Source of the DNA: Lachnospiraceae bacterium
GTDB lineage: Bacteria > Bacillota > Clostridia > Lachnospirales > Lachnospiraceae
DNA: 64,000 bases
Assembly: GCA_017521985.1 (NCBI GenBank)
Contig: JAFXAZ010000018.1
Location: forward strand, 1 to 64,000
Direction of reading: 5' to 3'
The notes below the pieces were generated by a model that worked only from the letters and a program-made list of their open reading frames with translations, did not search any database and was not told the origin of the DNA. Positions 1 to 7,634 of the stretch are shown here, piece by piece. The position numbers and the translations under genes are program-made. Every line of letters begins with the position of its first letter. The first letter of the stretch is position 1.

Positions 1-463
1 CATCCAATAATATAATATCCGGCTTTTCCATAATTGCCGCAGCAATTCCCAACCGCTGTTTCATACCAAGCGAATACTTTTTGTAATATTTTTTATCATC
101 TGGGTTAAGCCCCACCTTCCTGACTGTTTCCTTGATTTCTACTTCATCTATTAACTGATTGATATTAGCCAGTGCCTTTAGATTTCTATACCCCGAAAAG
201 TTGTCTATAAATGTAGGATTTTCAATTAAAATACCAATACTCTCAGGAAAAGACATGTCTTTTCCAAGTTCTTTACCATTAATAATAACTGTTCCCGATG
301 TAGGATGAACCAGTCCACTAATTACTCGCATCAGCATGGTTTTACCGGACCCGTTTTTTCCACGCAAGCCATATATTTTGCCACCCTCAAAGGTTACGTC
401 GATATCCTTTAGTACTTCCAACTTACCAATTCGTTTACTTACATTTTTTATTTCTATCTTCAT
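1..463 (-). CDS. ABC transporter ATP-binding protein (partial, C-terminus outside window)
   Basis: Only the first 154 codons are present; the gene runs off the left edge. The frame shows a Walker A motif (GKNGSGKT), a signature motif (YSLGMKQRLG) and the start of Walker B (DIILLD), in normal order and spacing for an ABC ATPase. The ATG at 463 has GGGAG about 11 nt upstream. It lies 24 nt downstream of the permease gene ending at 488 and is the last visible gene of the minus-strand cargo arm behind agrD-agrB. Inference: it powers the ABC-2-like permeases encoded just upstream, exporting or expelling an unknown substrate. Confidence 0.93.
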   Translation of the reverse strand, partial: MKIEIKNVSKRIGKLEVLKDIDVTFEGGKIYGLRGKNGSGKTMLMRVISGLVHPTSGTVIINGKELGKDMSFPESIGILIENPTFIDNFSGYRNLKALANINQLIDEVEIKETVRKVGLNPDDKKYYKKYSLGMKQRLGIAAAIMEKPDIILLD

Positions 464-487
464 GCCTGTAATTTCTCCCTAAATGCA

Positions 488-1339
488 TTAACAACCATAA
501 ATATCTTTTTTCTTCATAACACCGTAACCGACAATACCAGATGCCAGCATTATTCCCATACATATATGCAACAAATGTGCATACTTTCCTGCATATATAT
601 GCCCTGCCGTTCTAGTTGCCATAGACAAGGCTGCAATAAACATAGGATTTTCATAATATGCACCGCCTACACACAAAAATAATATCGCTCCATATGCTAC
701 AACTTCTCCAAATGCCACCGAAATGCTCAGCTGAAGTAATGACAAGGTAATACTTGTCACGATAGGGAAAATAAATATCATGATATATACCTGGTTCCTG
801 TTAAGAACGGAAAAATCCACACCATAAACCGATGCTAATTCCGGTCTTATCTCAAACCGAAGTATGTCTTTCCACTCAGAAGCATTTAATACTCCCTGAT
901 AAAATTTCACGCAGATTACGCTGGTGATCACTCCAAGATAGCCTGCTATGTAGATTAGAATATTGGAAGCTATTGCCCAGAATACCTTGCCAAACCACCA
1001 CTTCCCCCTGCTTTTTGTCCTGATAAGCAGATTGATACTATATTTATGTAAGTCCTCTAATGGATAACTTCCAATCACATATGCTATGTATGCCTGTACT
1101 ACAAACCAGGCTATAGGAAGCTGAAAAACCTCGTTACTGTTTCTAGACACAACAAAAGGCTTCTCCCCACAAAAAATGTATGTCACAATCTCCACAAAAG
1201 ACAATGAATCGATTTCGTAGACCCTTGCTTCCATAACTGCCAGAAAACCCAGCACAAAGAACAATAGGCAGCCTATTAAGAATTTGCCAAGGGAATTAAT
1301 TATTCCGGCATAGAAATCATGCTTTCCTATTCCCCTCAT
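488..1339 (-). CDS. ABC-2-like membrane permease subunit
   Basis: A polytopic membrane protein of 283 residues with about six hydrophobic segments and no soluble domain, ending in a charged tail (MKKKDIYGC). The ATG at 1339 follows the upstream stop codon after one base and has AGGTGA 5 nt before it; a GTG at 1348 would extend it by three codons but has no spaced ribosome site. Position between a second permease-like gene and an ABC ATPase gene supports a role as a transporter membrane subunit. No family-specific motif was recognised, so permease is inferred from topology and neighbourhood. Confidence 0.7.
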   Translation of the reverse strand: MRGIGKHDFYAGIINSLGKFLIGCLLFFVLGFLAVMEARVYEIDSLSFVEIVTYIFCGEKPFVVSRNSNEVFQLPIAWFVVQAYIAYVIGSYPLEDLHKYSINLLIRTKSRGKWWFGKVFWAIASNILIYIAGYLGVITSVICVKFYQGVLNASEWKDILRFEIRPELASVYGVDFSVLNRNQVYIMIFIFPIVTSITLSLLQLSISVAFGEVVAYGAILFLCVGGAYYENPMFIAALSMATRTAGHIYAGKYAHLLHICMGIMLASGIVGYGVMKKKDIYGC

Positions 1340-1340
1340 A

Positions 1341-1877
1341 CTAATCACCTGTATTTTCCAGGCTTACAATAAACTCCTTGCGGCAAGGCCAGCCTGATAA
1401 CCTTAAAATCCAAGGACTATTTTTTATCAATAATTTCTCAACCTCTGTATTCACAATAGTTGCTATGCGCAACTCTTGCACCTCCCCAGGCTGTATGGTA
1501 CCATCAAAAGTATCTCCATTCATGTCATACAAAGCATACAAATCCGTGCCGTTACTCCAACTTCCCTTAATCAGCACAAAATCCAATAAGTTGGTGCGTT
1601 TTACCTCTGCTGTATTATTTTTGACTTTTAATGTCGTAACCGCTATCGTCTCTCCGGTTTCAAAGGTATTTGCATTATTGTATTTTGCAGCATACGTTTC
1701 AGCGCTTATCAAGTCCAGATTTTCTACGTTATATTCCAGCCCATTATTCGTTATGACCTCCCGCATGCCGGCACTTATGTATTCTTCCTGCGGAAACAAA
1801 GCATTCACATACCAAAACCTGCCAGCATATAGCGCCAGCAGCACCAATGCTATTCCCATATATATTTTTTTCACCAT
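1341..1877 (-). CDS. membrane-anchored extracytoplasmic protein of unknown function
   Basis: 178 residues with an uncleaved-looking N-terminal hydrophobic segment (about residues 5-20) and a polar remainder, so probably anchored and facing outside. GGAGG lies 3 nt before the ATG at 1877 and 6 nt before a GTG at codon 2, so the exact start is uncertain. The C-terminal half resembles in style the lipoprotein at 2716-3396: both have a putative beta-rich domain with a PGE motif followed by hydrophobic strands. It sits between two permease genes, so it may be an accessory or immunity subunit of the transporter. Family not identified. Confidence 0.6.
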   Translation of the reverse strand: MVKKIYMGIALVLLALYAGRFWYVNALFPQEEYISAGMREVITNNGLEYNVENLDLISAETYAAKYNNANTFETGETIAVTTLKVKNNTAEVKRTNLLDFVLIKGSWSNGTDLYALYDMNGDTFDGTIQPGEVQELRIATIVNTEVEKLLIKNSPWILRLSGWPCRKEFIVSLENTGD

Positions 1878-1893
1878 AGTCCTCCAATACCTG

Positions 1894-2715
1894 TTACCTG
1901 TAATAATCCTGCTTTTTCATTCCGTATGTGCAAGATATAACGCAAATAAAAACAATACCGACTATTATCAATAAGATTTCATGAAATTCAGCCCCCAACA
2001 TGGGTTGCCCGGGACGCAAAAAGGAATCCGGCATTAAAGCAGCTTTTCCAACAAACTGCATTCCCAAATTTAACATCTGATAAAAGAAAAATGGCAATAA
2101 AAGTACCGCAAATTTATTATCAAAAAACCACATCAATGCCACACTCAGCATATTCATGCACCCGTAAACCACAAAATCAAGTACCCAATACATCATTACA
2201 TATAAAAATGCATTTTGATAGTAAATATCTGCCCACATACATTCACTAAGAAGTCCTACATAACCAATTCCAACGTAAGGCTGTATACTTGGCAACATCA
2301 AAGCGACTACCATAAAATTTAATATCTGCGGTATTACAGCCACTGTCCCTGCACTAAAAAACGCAGCTATATATTTGGAAATATAATAATATTTCTTATG
2401 ACTTCTAGTAAATATCTGTTTAAGATAGCCACTTTTATAGTCCGTATAAGCAGTAATTGCACAGGGAACCGCCGCCAGAACCACCATAAACATATAATAA
2501 TATATGGCAAACATACTACCGTTTTTCAATCCCATATAATGTTCATAGGAAGTATGAGGAAATGATGTAAATGTGTCGCTTTCCTGATATTCCAAAACAG
2601 GTACTACTTCCAAAAGAATCTGTGCCATGGCAATAACAGCCCCTATTAGTAGGGCTGTATACATTGCCCGGTTCTTAAATGCCCTGCTTAACTCATTCTT
2701 TATACAACTACGCAT
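1894..2715 (-). CDS. ABC-2-like membrane permease subunit
   Basis: 273 residues, about six transmembrane segments, opening with a charged segment followed by a long hydrophobic helix as in ABC-2 permeases. A central loop after the second helix contains YKSGYLKQIFTRSHKKYY, reminiscent of the cytoplasmic coupling segment of ABC-2 transporters. The start ATG at 2715 abuts the stop of the upstream lipoprotein gene with no gap, and GGAGAG precedes it. Probable partner of the permease at 488-1339 and the ATPase at 1-463. Substrate unknown. Confidence 0.7.
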   Translation of the reverse strand: MRSCIKNELSRAFKNRAMYTALLIGAVIAMAQILLEVVPVLEYQESDTFTSFPHTSYEHYMGLKNGSMFAIYYYMFMVVLAAVPCAITAYTDYKSGYLKQIFTRSHKKYYYISKYIAAFFSAGTVAVIPQILNFMVVALMLPSIQPYVGIGYVGLLSECMWADIYYQNAFLYVMMYWVLDFVVYGCMNMLSVALMWFFDNKFAVLLLPFFFYQMLNLGMQFVGKAALMPDSFLRPGQPMLGAEFHEILLIIVGIVFICVISCTYGMKKQDYYR

Positions 2716-3396
2716 TTATTTCTCTCCAAAAGGTATCACCTTATAATTTTCACTACCACTAATTCCTGTAACCTCCAAATATAATGGATATTCCAGATAT
2801 TCATCCGGCACCAGATATCCTAATCTGAAATCTTTGCTCTCTCCTGGTTGCAGAGTAAGTATCTGTGCAGACTTACCGCTACCCATTAAATTGCTATATC
2901 CCAATTCCTTCCCAATTCCCCACAGTGCTCCATCCTGCTCCCACATAACCTGGACAGTTCCTAAGCCATAAACATCATCCTTTTCGAAACAATTTGTGAC
3001 TGTGCCGGAAATATAAACAATACTAAAGTCATTTGTAATTGTTTTATCTTGGGTTTGGATATCCTCGATACCTGTACTAACAACACTCCATTCTGTAATA
3101 TTCTCTTCAAATGTTTTGGTAATATATACGTCATGAATTATTTTGGTTATATCCCTAAACTCATTTTTAATTTCAATTTCTTCGCCAAGCTCATAATATT
3201 CTGATACGCCTGCAAGCAAATATTGATCCATCATGTAATAGGAAGCTAAAGTCTCTTCTGAATCTAAATCCTCTGATGTTTTCACAATAGTTGTTTCATT
3301 AGATTCCTTGGTAGTTTCACTGACACCTGCCGAACATGCGCTCAATATTATACATAATGAGCAAGCAAATACTGTAATTGTCTTTGTTTTTCTCAT
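2716..3396 (-). CDS. lipoprotein of unknown function, agr-linked cargo
   Basis: The chosen ATG at 3396 has AGAGGTGAT about 9 nt upstream and gives a classic lipoprotein signal: KTK, hydrophobic stretch, then lipobox LSAC with the lipidated cysteine near residue 21. A longer frame reaches 3453 but lacks a ribosome site. The mature part is acidic and Ser/Thr-rich at first, then a folded domain carrying a PGES motif near its end. It is directly followed by the permease at 1894-2715 with no gap. It may be a transporter accessory or a self-immunity lipoprotein for the secreted protein at 3486-3917; neither is proven. Confidence 0.72.
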   Translation of the reverse strand: MRKTKTITVFACSLCIILSACSAGVSETTKESNETTIVKTSEDLDSEETLASYYMMDQYLLAGVSEYYELGEEIEIKNEFRDITKIIHDVYITKTFEENITEWSVVSTGIEDIQTQDKTITNDFSIVYISGTVTNCFEKDDVYGLGTVQVMWEQDGALWGIGKELGYSNLMGSGKSAQILTLQPGESKDFRLGYLVPDEYLEYPLYLEVTGISGSENYKVIPFGEK

Positions 3397-3425
3397 TGTT
3401 ATAATCACCTCTAGTTTATTTATAT

Positions 3426-3457
3426 AAATGTGAGCAGACAATTGCCTGCCCACATTT
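3426..3457 (-). terminator. intergenic stem-loop between secreted protein and lipoprotein genes
   Basis: Arms AAATGTG.GCAG and CTGC.CACATTT pair with one internal mismatch around an 8-nt loop. On the minus strand the stem is followed by an A/T stretch rather than a clean U-run, so it may be a partial terminator or an mRNA-stabilising 3' end that sets the secreted protein above the downstream genes. Confidence 0.45.
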
Positions 3458-3485
3458 CTTATTTAGAGCCTATTAATCTGCAATT

Positions 3486-3917
3486 TTATACACTATCCGG
3501 ACTCCATAAGCCACTTGCCGTAAACTGGTATGTATAATTTGGACTACATGCAATAGCTGCATATGAGTACCCATACTCGTATGCATAATTAATCATCTTA
3601 TATGTTGTGTTTGCTGTAAAAAGATATGTATGTCCATTTGATACATCATAGTATGGAGTATTCGTGTCTCTATTTGCAGCAACCACATGTGCTGTATAGG
3701 ATGTTCCCGTTGTACAAGTGTTACATTTCATATAAGAAGATGTATTATCCTGTTTTGCTCGAAGTCTAGTATACAATTGTTCATTTTCAAACTCAAATGT
3801 ATACTCTGTATCTCTATAATTTCCTGCTGCATTTGAACTAACTGTAGCTACCTGCAATACTGAAACAACTGTTAATAAAGCAACTAACATTCTTGAAAAT
3901 ATTCTTTTTTTACTCAT
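3486..3917 (-). CDS. secreted 143-residue protein (DUF2712-like in style), agr-linked
   Basis: The ATG at 3917 is preceded by GGAGAAG with good spacing and yields a Sec signal peptide ending near SSNA-AG (about residue 31). The mature part of about 110 residues is rich in Tyr, Thr, Ser and Asn, has a CNTC pair and one further Cys, and ends in GLWSPDSV. The composition, one-domain size and closing Gly-aromatic-Trp motif recall small secreted DUF2712 proteins found with lactococcin-972-type loci, but this is a resemblance from memory, not a match. A terminator separates it from agrB, so it probably has its own promoter. Candidate effector of the agr locus. Confidence 0.65.
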   Translation of the reverse strand: MSKKRIFSRMLVALLTVVSVLQVATVSSNAAGNYRDTEYTFEFENEQLYTRLRAKQDNTSSYMKCNTCTTGTSYTAHVVAANRDTNTPYYDVSNGHTYLFTANTTYKMINYAYEYGYSYAAIACSPNYTYQFTASGLWSPDSV

Positions 3918-4061
3918 AATTTCTTCTCCAAATTCTTTATTTTTTGTAGCTTTCCATGACACCTTCACCATACCTCTACCCACGTTATTTTTCAATGCCT
4001 CCTGCACGAAACAACATTTTCCTGCCGTTTTTGGTCGTTTTTTACCCTTTACAAGCAACCT

Positions 4062-4091
4062 AAAAGGACTATGCAATTGCTCGCACAGTCC
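4062..4091 (-). terminator. terminator after agrB
   Basis: Arms GGACTATGC (4066-4074) and GCACAGTCC (4083-4091) form a 9-bp stem with one mismatch; on the minus strand the stem is followed by TTTT. It lies just after the agrB stop and before the secreted-protein gene. Confidence 0.6.
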
Positions 4092-4098
4092 CTTCTCA

Positions 4099-4677
4099 TT
4101 AATATTCAATTTTCATAATTCTTCTCAATATACAAGGAACCTGCACTCCCGCTGACAGCATTATTCCAATTGCGATACATACCGCATAGTTATATGCATG
4201 GCACATGACAAGCATCAAATATACCACAGCAACTATAAGTACCAGCACGCAGGTAAGAAATTTGTAGCTTTTTTTCTCCTCTGCATCCAATCTGCGGTTT
4301 TCTGTATCTATCGGACTGAATACCATCAGGCTGATGATGGATACAATCACTAAGCTATTAAGAACTATTCCATATGTTAATAGCCCGGTCAGATACACAC
4401 ATAATGCTAAAAGCAAGCTGGAACTTACCAAACAGGTGCTTTCTTTCTTTGCGTGAAAACCACCGCCATACTTTCTGATAGCCAAAAACGGAATGATAAG
4501 AAGTAGGCCTTCTTTTATCCTTTCCATTACACCGCCTAATAAAAGCACTAAAAATATCGGTGCAATATTCAACCAAAGACTATGTACGGCATATTCATAT
4601 AATTCCCGGTCTGCCTCATCAATTGCCTCACATCTAATCAGCCATGAAGTAATTCCATTTGTAACCTTTGAAATCAC
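4099..4677 (-). CDS. agrB: AgrB-type peptide-processing membrane cysteine protease
   Basis: 192 residues with several transmembrane helices and the AgrB hallmark RKYGGGFHAK. The predicted catalytic pair is His75 and Cys82 (seven residues apart, as in staphylococcal AgrB His77/Cys84). Family role: it cleaves the C-terminal tail of AgrD and closes the thiolactone ring at the membrane. The start is a GTG that shares GTGA with the stop codon of agrD, so the two are translationally coupled. Gene order here is agrD then agrB, reversed from the staphylococcal order. Kinase and regulator are encoded divergently from 5112. Confidence 0.93.
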   Translation of the reverse strand: MISKVTNGITSWLIRCEAIDEADRELYEYAVHSLWLNIAPIFLVLLLGGVMERIKEGLLLIIPFLAIRKYGGGFHAKKESTCLVSSSLLLALCVYLTGLLTYGIVLNSLVIVSIISLMVFSPIDTENRRLDAEEKKSYKFLTCVLVLIVAVVYLMLVMCHAYNYAVCIAIGIMLSAGVQVPCILRRIMKIEY

Positions 4678-4826
4678 TTGTTGTTCTTAAAGCGCATCAA
4701 ATCCTTTGGTGCCTTTGGCTGGTAAACCAAATAACAAGATGTAGTATTTGCTTCTGTGCGTAATACTCCATTTAAAACAGAAGTTAATTTCTTTGCTACC
4801 TTATGTTCTGTTGTATTCTTCTTCAC
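4674..4826 (-). CDS. agrD: AgrD-type cyclic autoinducing peptide precursor
   Basis: A 50-residue ORF that starts at GTG (4826) with GGAGGG 7 nt upstream and overlaps agrB by 4 nt. Layout fits AgrD: a basic amphipathic leader (KKNTTEHKVAKKLTSVLNG), a core around TTSCYLVY, then a charged Pro-rich tail with PKAPKDL, comparable with the PKEL tail of staphylococcal AgrD. By analogy the five-residue ring would be Cys31-Tyr-Leu-Val-Tyr35 closed as a thiolactone, with a short N-terminal tail from the Asn-Thr-Thr-Ser region. Ring and tail boundaries are inference. Confidence 0.92.
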   Translation of the reverse strand: MKKNTTEHKVAKKLTSVLNGVLRTEANTTSCYLVYQPKAPKDLMRFKNNK

Positions 4827-5111
4827 TGTAAGACCCTCCTTCTTCCATATTTGTCATAAAAGCTACATTTGTATCATAACGTAAAACAGTATAAATTTCG
4901 AGCCTATATGCGCGAATGGTAAAAAAATGGGCTCTTTTGGTAAAAATCCGCTTGTTTCCCCTTTAAATTACATCTTTTACAGAAATTTACAAAATTTTTT
5001 CATTTTTACAACTTTTACAGAACTTTTCTATTTAATATTCTCCCAATTTTTTACAGTAGTCAGTAAACTATTTTTAACATCGTTAAACGTAAACATACCA
5101 AGGAGAAAATC
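4827..5111. promoter_or_regulatory. divergent control region between agrD and the XRE regulator
   Basis: 285 bp, very AT-rich. On the minus strand a -10-like TATGAT (complement of 4874-4879) precedes agrD without a good -35, as expected for an activator-dependent promoter. The plus side carries four copies of TTTTACA(G/A) at 4975-4982, 5004-5011, 5013-5020 and 5049-5056, and an AGGAG site (5101-5105) for the XRE gene. The repeats may be operators for the XRE protein or for the LytTR regulator. No longer conserved element was recognised. Confidence 0.5.
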
Positions 5112-5444
5112 ATGAGTGAACAATTTGAAAAAATAGGACAACGAATCCGAACACGCCGTAAAGCGCTCAAAATGAATCAAGCAGAGTTAGCCGAATTACT
5201 GGGAATCTCCAACAATCACATGTCATCTATCGAAAATGGAAAGCATAGTACGAAGCTTGAAACCTTTTTAAAATTATGCGAATGTTTAAAAACCACACCA
5301 AACCATTTATTGCTCGGTTGCATGTATCCCCAAAACGCACCCAAGAATATAATCGATACACTTTCCGTATGCGATGAGGAAACTATTAAAATGATGAGTG
5401 AATACATAGAATTTATGTACCTTAAAAATCTTTCTAAAAAATGA
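5112..5444 (+). CDS. XRE-family transcriptional regulator
   Basis: 110 residues. Residues about 8-65 form a standard XRE/Cro-type helix-turn-helix (RIRTRRKALKMNQAELAELL, then GISNNHMSSIENGKH). The remainder is a short helical tail without a membrane segment. AGGAG sits 6 nt before the ATG. It is the first gene of the plus-strand arm, ahead of the AgrC-like kinase, which has its own promoter. Inference: a third regulator of the agr locus in addition to the two-component pair, perhaps autoregulated through the upstream repeats. Confidence 0.9.
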   Translation: MSEQFEKIGQRIRTRRKALKMNQAELAELLGISNNHMSSIENGKHSTKLETFLKLCECLKTTPNHLLLGCMYPQNAPKNIIDTLSVCDEETIKMMSEYIEFMYLKNLSKK

Positions 5445-5482
5445 CCATTTTTGCACAAAAAATGTCTTTTCATGCACATTTC

Positions 5483-5511
5483 TTGAAAAATCCTTCTATC
5501 ACTTGTATAAT
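5483..5511 (+). promoter_or_regulatory. promoter for agrC-like kinase
   Basis: TTGAAA at 5483-5488, a 17-bp spacer, and a perfect TATAAT at 5506-5511, 25 bp before the kinase ATG. A strong sigma-A-like promoter independent of the upstream XRE gene. Confidence 0.75.
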
Positions 5512-5535
5512 AAAAAGTAATAGGGGGATTTTCTC

Positions 5536-6840
5536 ATGCAACTGGCTATTATTTATATTATCATATATCTTGTAGAAGCTTTTATTTTATGGCATTACTG
5601 CATAAATATGTTTTATCCTAAAGCTAACAGATTGACCGAGTGGCTTTGCATTATCCCCTTATATATAATTCTTCTTTTGACCAGCTCCCAAAACTACAGT
5701 TATCTTAATTTATTTACGTTCCTTTTGGGCAATTTTTTATACATTTTCATACTTTTTTATTCCAAATGGTACGTCGCCTTTTTTCATTCTGCGATTGCAA
5801 CATGTGTTATGAGTCTTTCTGAAGTGCTCATTGCGAATCTCATACCTAATTTAGTATATAACTTCTTTGGCGAAAATGTCTGGCTAAAAAAAGCTGTTAT
5901 TCTAGCAGTTTTCAGTAAATTGCTCTACTTTTTACTAATGCAGTCTATCATACATATTTGGGGGGCAACGAAAGAAAGGTTATTAAACACCGGAAAAAGT
6001 ACCGGTTTACTTTTACTGATACCATTCTTTTCTATTTGGATTGTTATTACGCTTATGACCTTATGCATATCCATAATCCTTAGCCGTTTTTTACAAATCC
6101 TAATCGCCATCAGTGCCCTCCTGCTCCTTATTATCAACTTCTTGGTATTTAGCATTTATCGGTATAATCAGCAGAAGGAGGCGGAGTATGTGGCTATGCG
6201 ACTTCAGTTACAGAAAGAATACGACACTGCGGAATATTACAAGCTTTTACTGGAAGAGGACGAAGCCAAAAGCATCCTTATTCATGATATTAAAAAGCAT
6301 TTGAATTCTATTGCACTTTTAAATGAGCAGGGAGAGCCGGGAAAAATTGATGCTTATATCGGCAACCTGATTTCTTCTTCCAGCTTACAGACTTCGGTTC
6401 GGATATGTGATAATGATATGTTAAATGCGATTTTATGTCGTTATGTACGAAATGCAGCAGAAAAGGGAATCCCTTTACGTACCGACATTCGCAGTGAATG
6501 TCTCACATTTATGTCGGATGATGACCTTACTACCATGTTTTGTAATCTTTTAGACAATGCAATGGACGCCGTTCTCCTCGCAGGTAAGGGCTACATAGAA
6601 CTGAGCATTGCTCCAAAGGAGAATACCTCTTTTACCATTTTAACTATGATTAATACCTGTCGGGTCAATCCGTTTGATGCGCAAGGCAAACTGCCTACCA
6701 CCAAACGTAATAAACTGCATCATGGTTATGGCATGAAGAGTATTACTCGCATTGCCGGCAAGTATGGTGGCGATATGAAGTCTTATTATGACGAAGAAAG
6801 TAGAACCTTCCATACTATTATTATGATAAAAAACCTTTAA
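5536..6840 (+). CDS. agrC: AgrC-like peptide-sensing histidine kinase (GHKL type)
   Basis: 434 residues. The N-terminal half (about 1-215) is a six-helix membrane sensor domain. A linker leads to the phospho-acceptor motif SILIHDIKKHLNS (His250), followed by a GHKL ATPase domain with N-box (NLLDNAMDA, about residue 337) and G-box (HGYGMKSI, about 395). This is the layout of AgrC and other peptide-pheromone kinases. AGGGGG lies upstream of the ATG. It has its own promoter and is followed after 23 bp by the LytTR regulator. Inference: senses the processed AgrD peptide and phosphorylates the next gene's product. Confidence 0.92.
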   Translation: MQLAIIYIIIYLVEAFILWHYCINMFYPKANRLTEWLCIIPLYIILLLTSSQNYSYLNLFTFLLGNFLYIFILFYSKWYVAFFHSAIATCVMSLSEVLIANLIPNLVYNFFGENVWLKKAVILAVFSKLLYFLLMQSIIHIWGATKERLLNTGKSTGLLLLIPFFSIWIVITLMTLCISIILSRFLQILIAISALLLLIINFLVFSIYRYNQQKEAEYVAMRLQLQKEYDTAEYYKLLLEEDEAKSILIHDIKKHLNSIALLNEQGEPGKIDAYIGNLISSSSLQTSVRICDNDMLNAILCRYVRNAAEKGIPLRTDIRSECLTFMSDDDLTTMFCNLLDNAMDAVLLAGKGYIELSIAPKENTSFTILTMINTCRVNPFDAQGKLPTTKRNKLHHGYGMKSITRIAGKYGGDMKSYYDEESRTFHTIIMIKNL

Positions 6841-6863
6841 TTTCCCAAGGATAAGGAGCCTTT

Positions 6864-7571
6864 ATGCGTATAGTAATTTGCGATGATGACACTTTAATAC
6901 GAGCTCAGTTAGAAAAATTAGTTCGGGATTTTTTTGTGAAAAATCAACTGAAATGTCCTGAAATTGCTGTTTTTCCCGATGGGGAAGCACTGCTCGAGGA
7001 CAAGCTTGAGAAAGATATTGTTTTCTTAGATGTAGAAATGCCCGGTCTGGATGGCATTTACGTAGGCAGAGAACTGAAGCGTGCCAATAAAAATGTTATT
7101 ATTTTCATTGTGACCTCTTTTGTGGAGTACCTAGATGATGCCATGCGTTTTCACGTCTTTCGGTATCTCTCTAAGCCATTAGAAAAATACCGCTTCTATC
7201 GCAATATGCAAGATGCACTACAGTTATACAATACCTTTGTGGCAAAAATTGCCGTGGAAACAAAGGCCGGTATAGATACCGTATCCTCTGCAGAAATTAT
7301 TATGGTCGAAGCACAAGGACGTAAGGTATTTGTTCACACCATCAAACAGACCTATGAGTCCACAAAAGGCATGACATACTGGGTAAAACAGCTCCAGGCA
7401 AACTGCTTTTTCCAGCCACATAGAAGCTTTATTGTTAATATGGAACACATTACTACCTTTGACCACTCCATGATATACCTCTTCCGTAACCAGTTCCGGG
7501 CATATTTAACCAAAAGAAAGTATACAGAGTTTAAAGATGCGTATTTACTGTATTTGGAGAGTGTGCGATAA
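6864..7571 (+). CDS. agrA: AgrA-like LytTR response regulator
   Basis: 235 residues. Receiver domain about 1-120 with acidic pocket (CDDD near residue 6) and phospho-acceptor Asp56 in VFLDVEMPG; Thr/Ser and Lys switch residues follow (IVTSF, LSKPL). The C-terminal LytTR domain (about 130-235) contains PHRSFIVNMEHI, a typical LytTR signature. AAGGAG precedes the ATG. It completes a full agr circuit with agrD, agrB and the kinase. Likely targets are the agrD promoter and the cargo promoter upstream of 3917. Confidence 0.92.
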   Translation: MRIVICDDDTLIRAQLEKLVRDFFVKNQLKCPEIAVFPDGEALLEDKLEKDIVFLDVEMPGLDGIYVGRELKRANKNVIIFIVTSFVEYLDDAMRFHVFRYLSKPLEKYRFYRNMQDALQLYNTFVAKIAVETKAGIDTVSSAEIIMVEAQGRKVFVHTIKQTYESTKGMTYWVKQLQANCFFQPHRSFIVNMEHITTFDHSMIYLFRNQFRAYLTKRKYTEFKDAYLLYLESVR

Positions 7572-7587
7572 GAAACCTACATATACA

Positions 7588-7628
7588 CCCAGGAGCAGCC
7601 ACTAATCTACTTAGCAACTGCTCCTGGG
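7588..7628 (+). terminator. terminator of the agr plus-strand arm
   Basis: Perfect 11-bp arms CCCAGGAGCAG (7588-7598) and CTGCTCCTGGG (7618-7628) with a 19-nt loop, 17 nt after the response-regulator stop. It probably acts in both directions, also serving the convergent gene at 7635. Confidence 0.85.
7594..7616. repeat. left copy of a 23-nt direct repeat
   Basis: AGCAGCCACTAAT followed by CTACTTAGCA recurs almost unchanged at 8991-9013. Here it forms part of the stem and the loop of the terminator at 7588-7628. Confidence 0.7.
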
Positions 7629-7634
7629 TTAAGT

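Noticed and set aside
4927-5115. Plus-strand ORF of 62 codons in the agr control region
   Set aside because: Phe-rich translation of AT-rich DNA, no ribosome site, overlaps the repeats and the start of the XRE gene.
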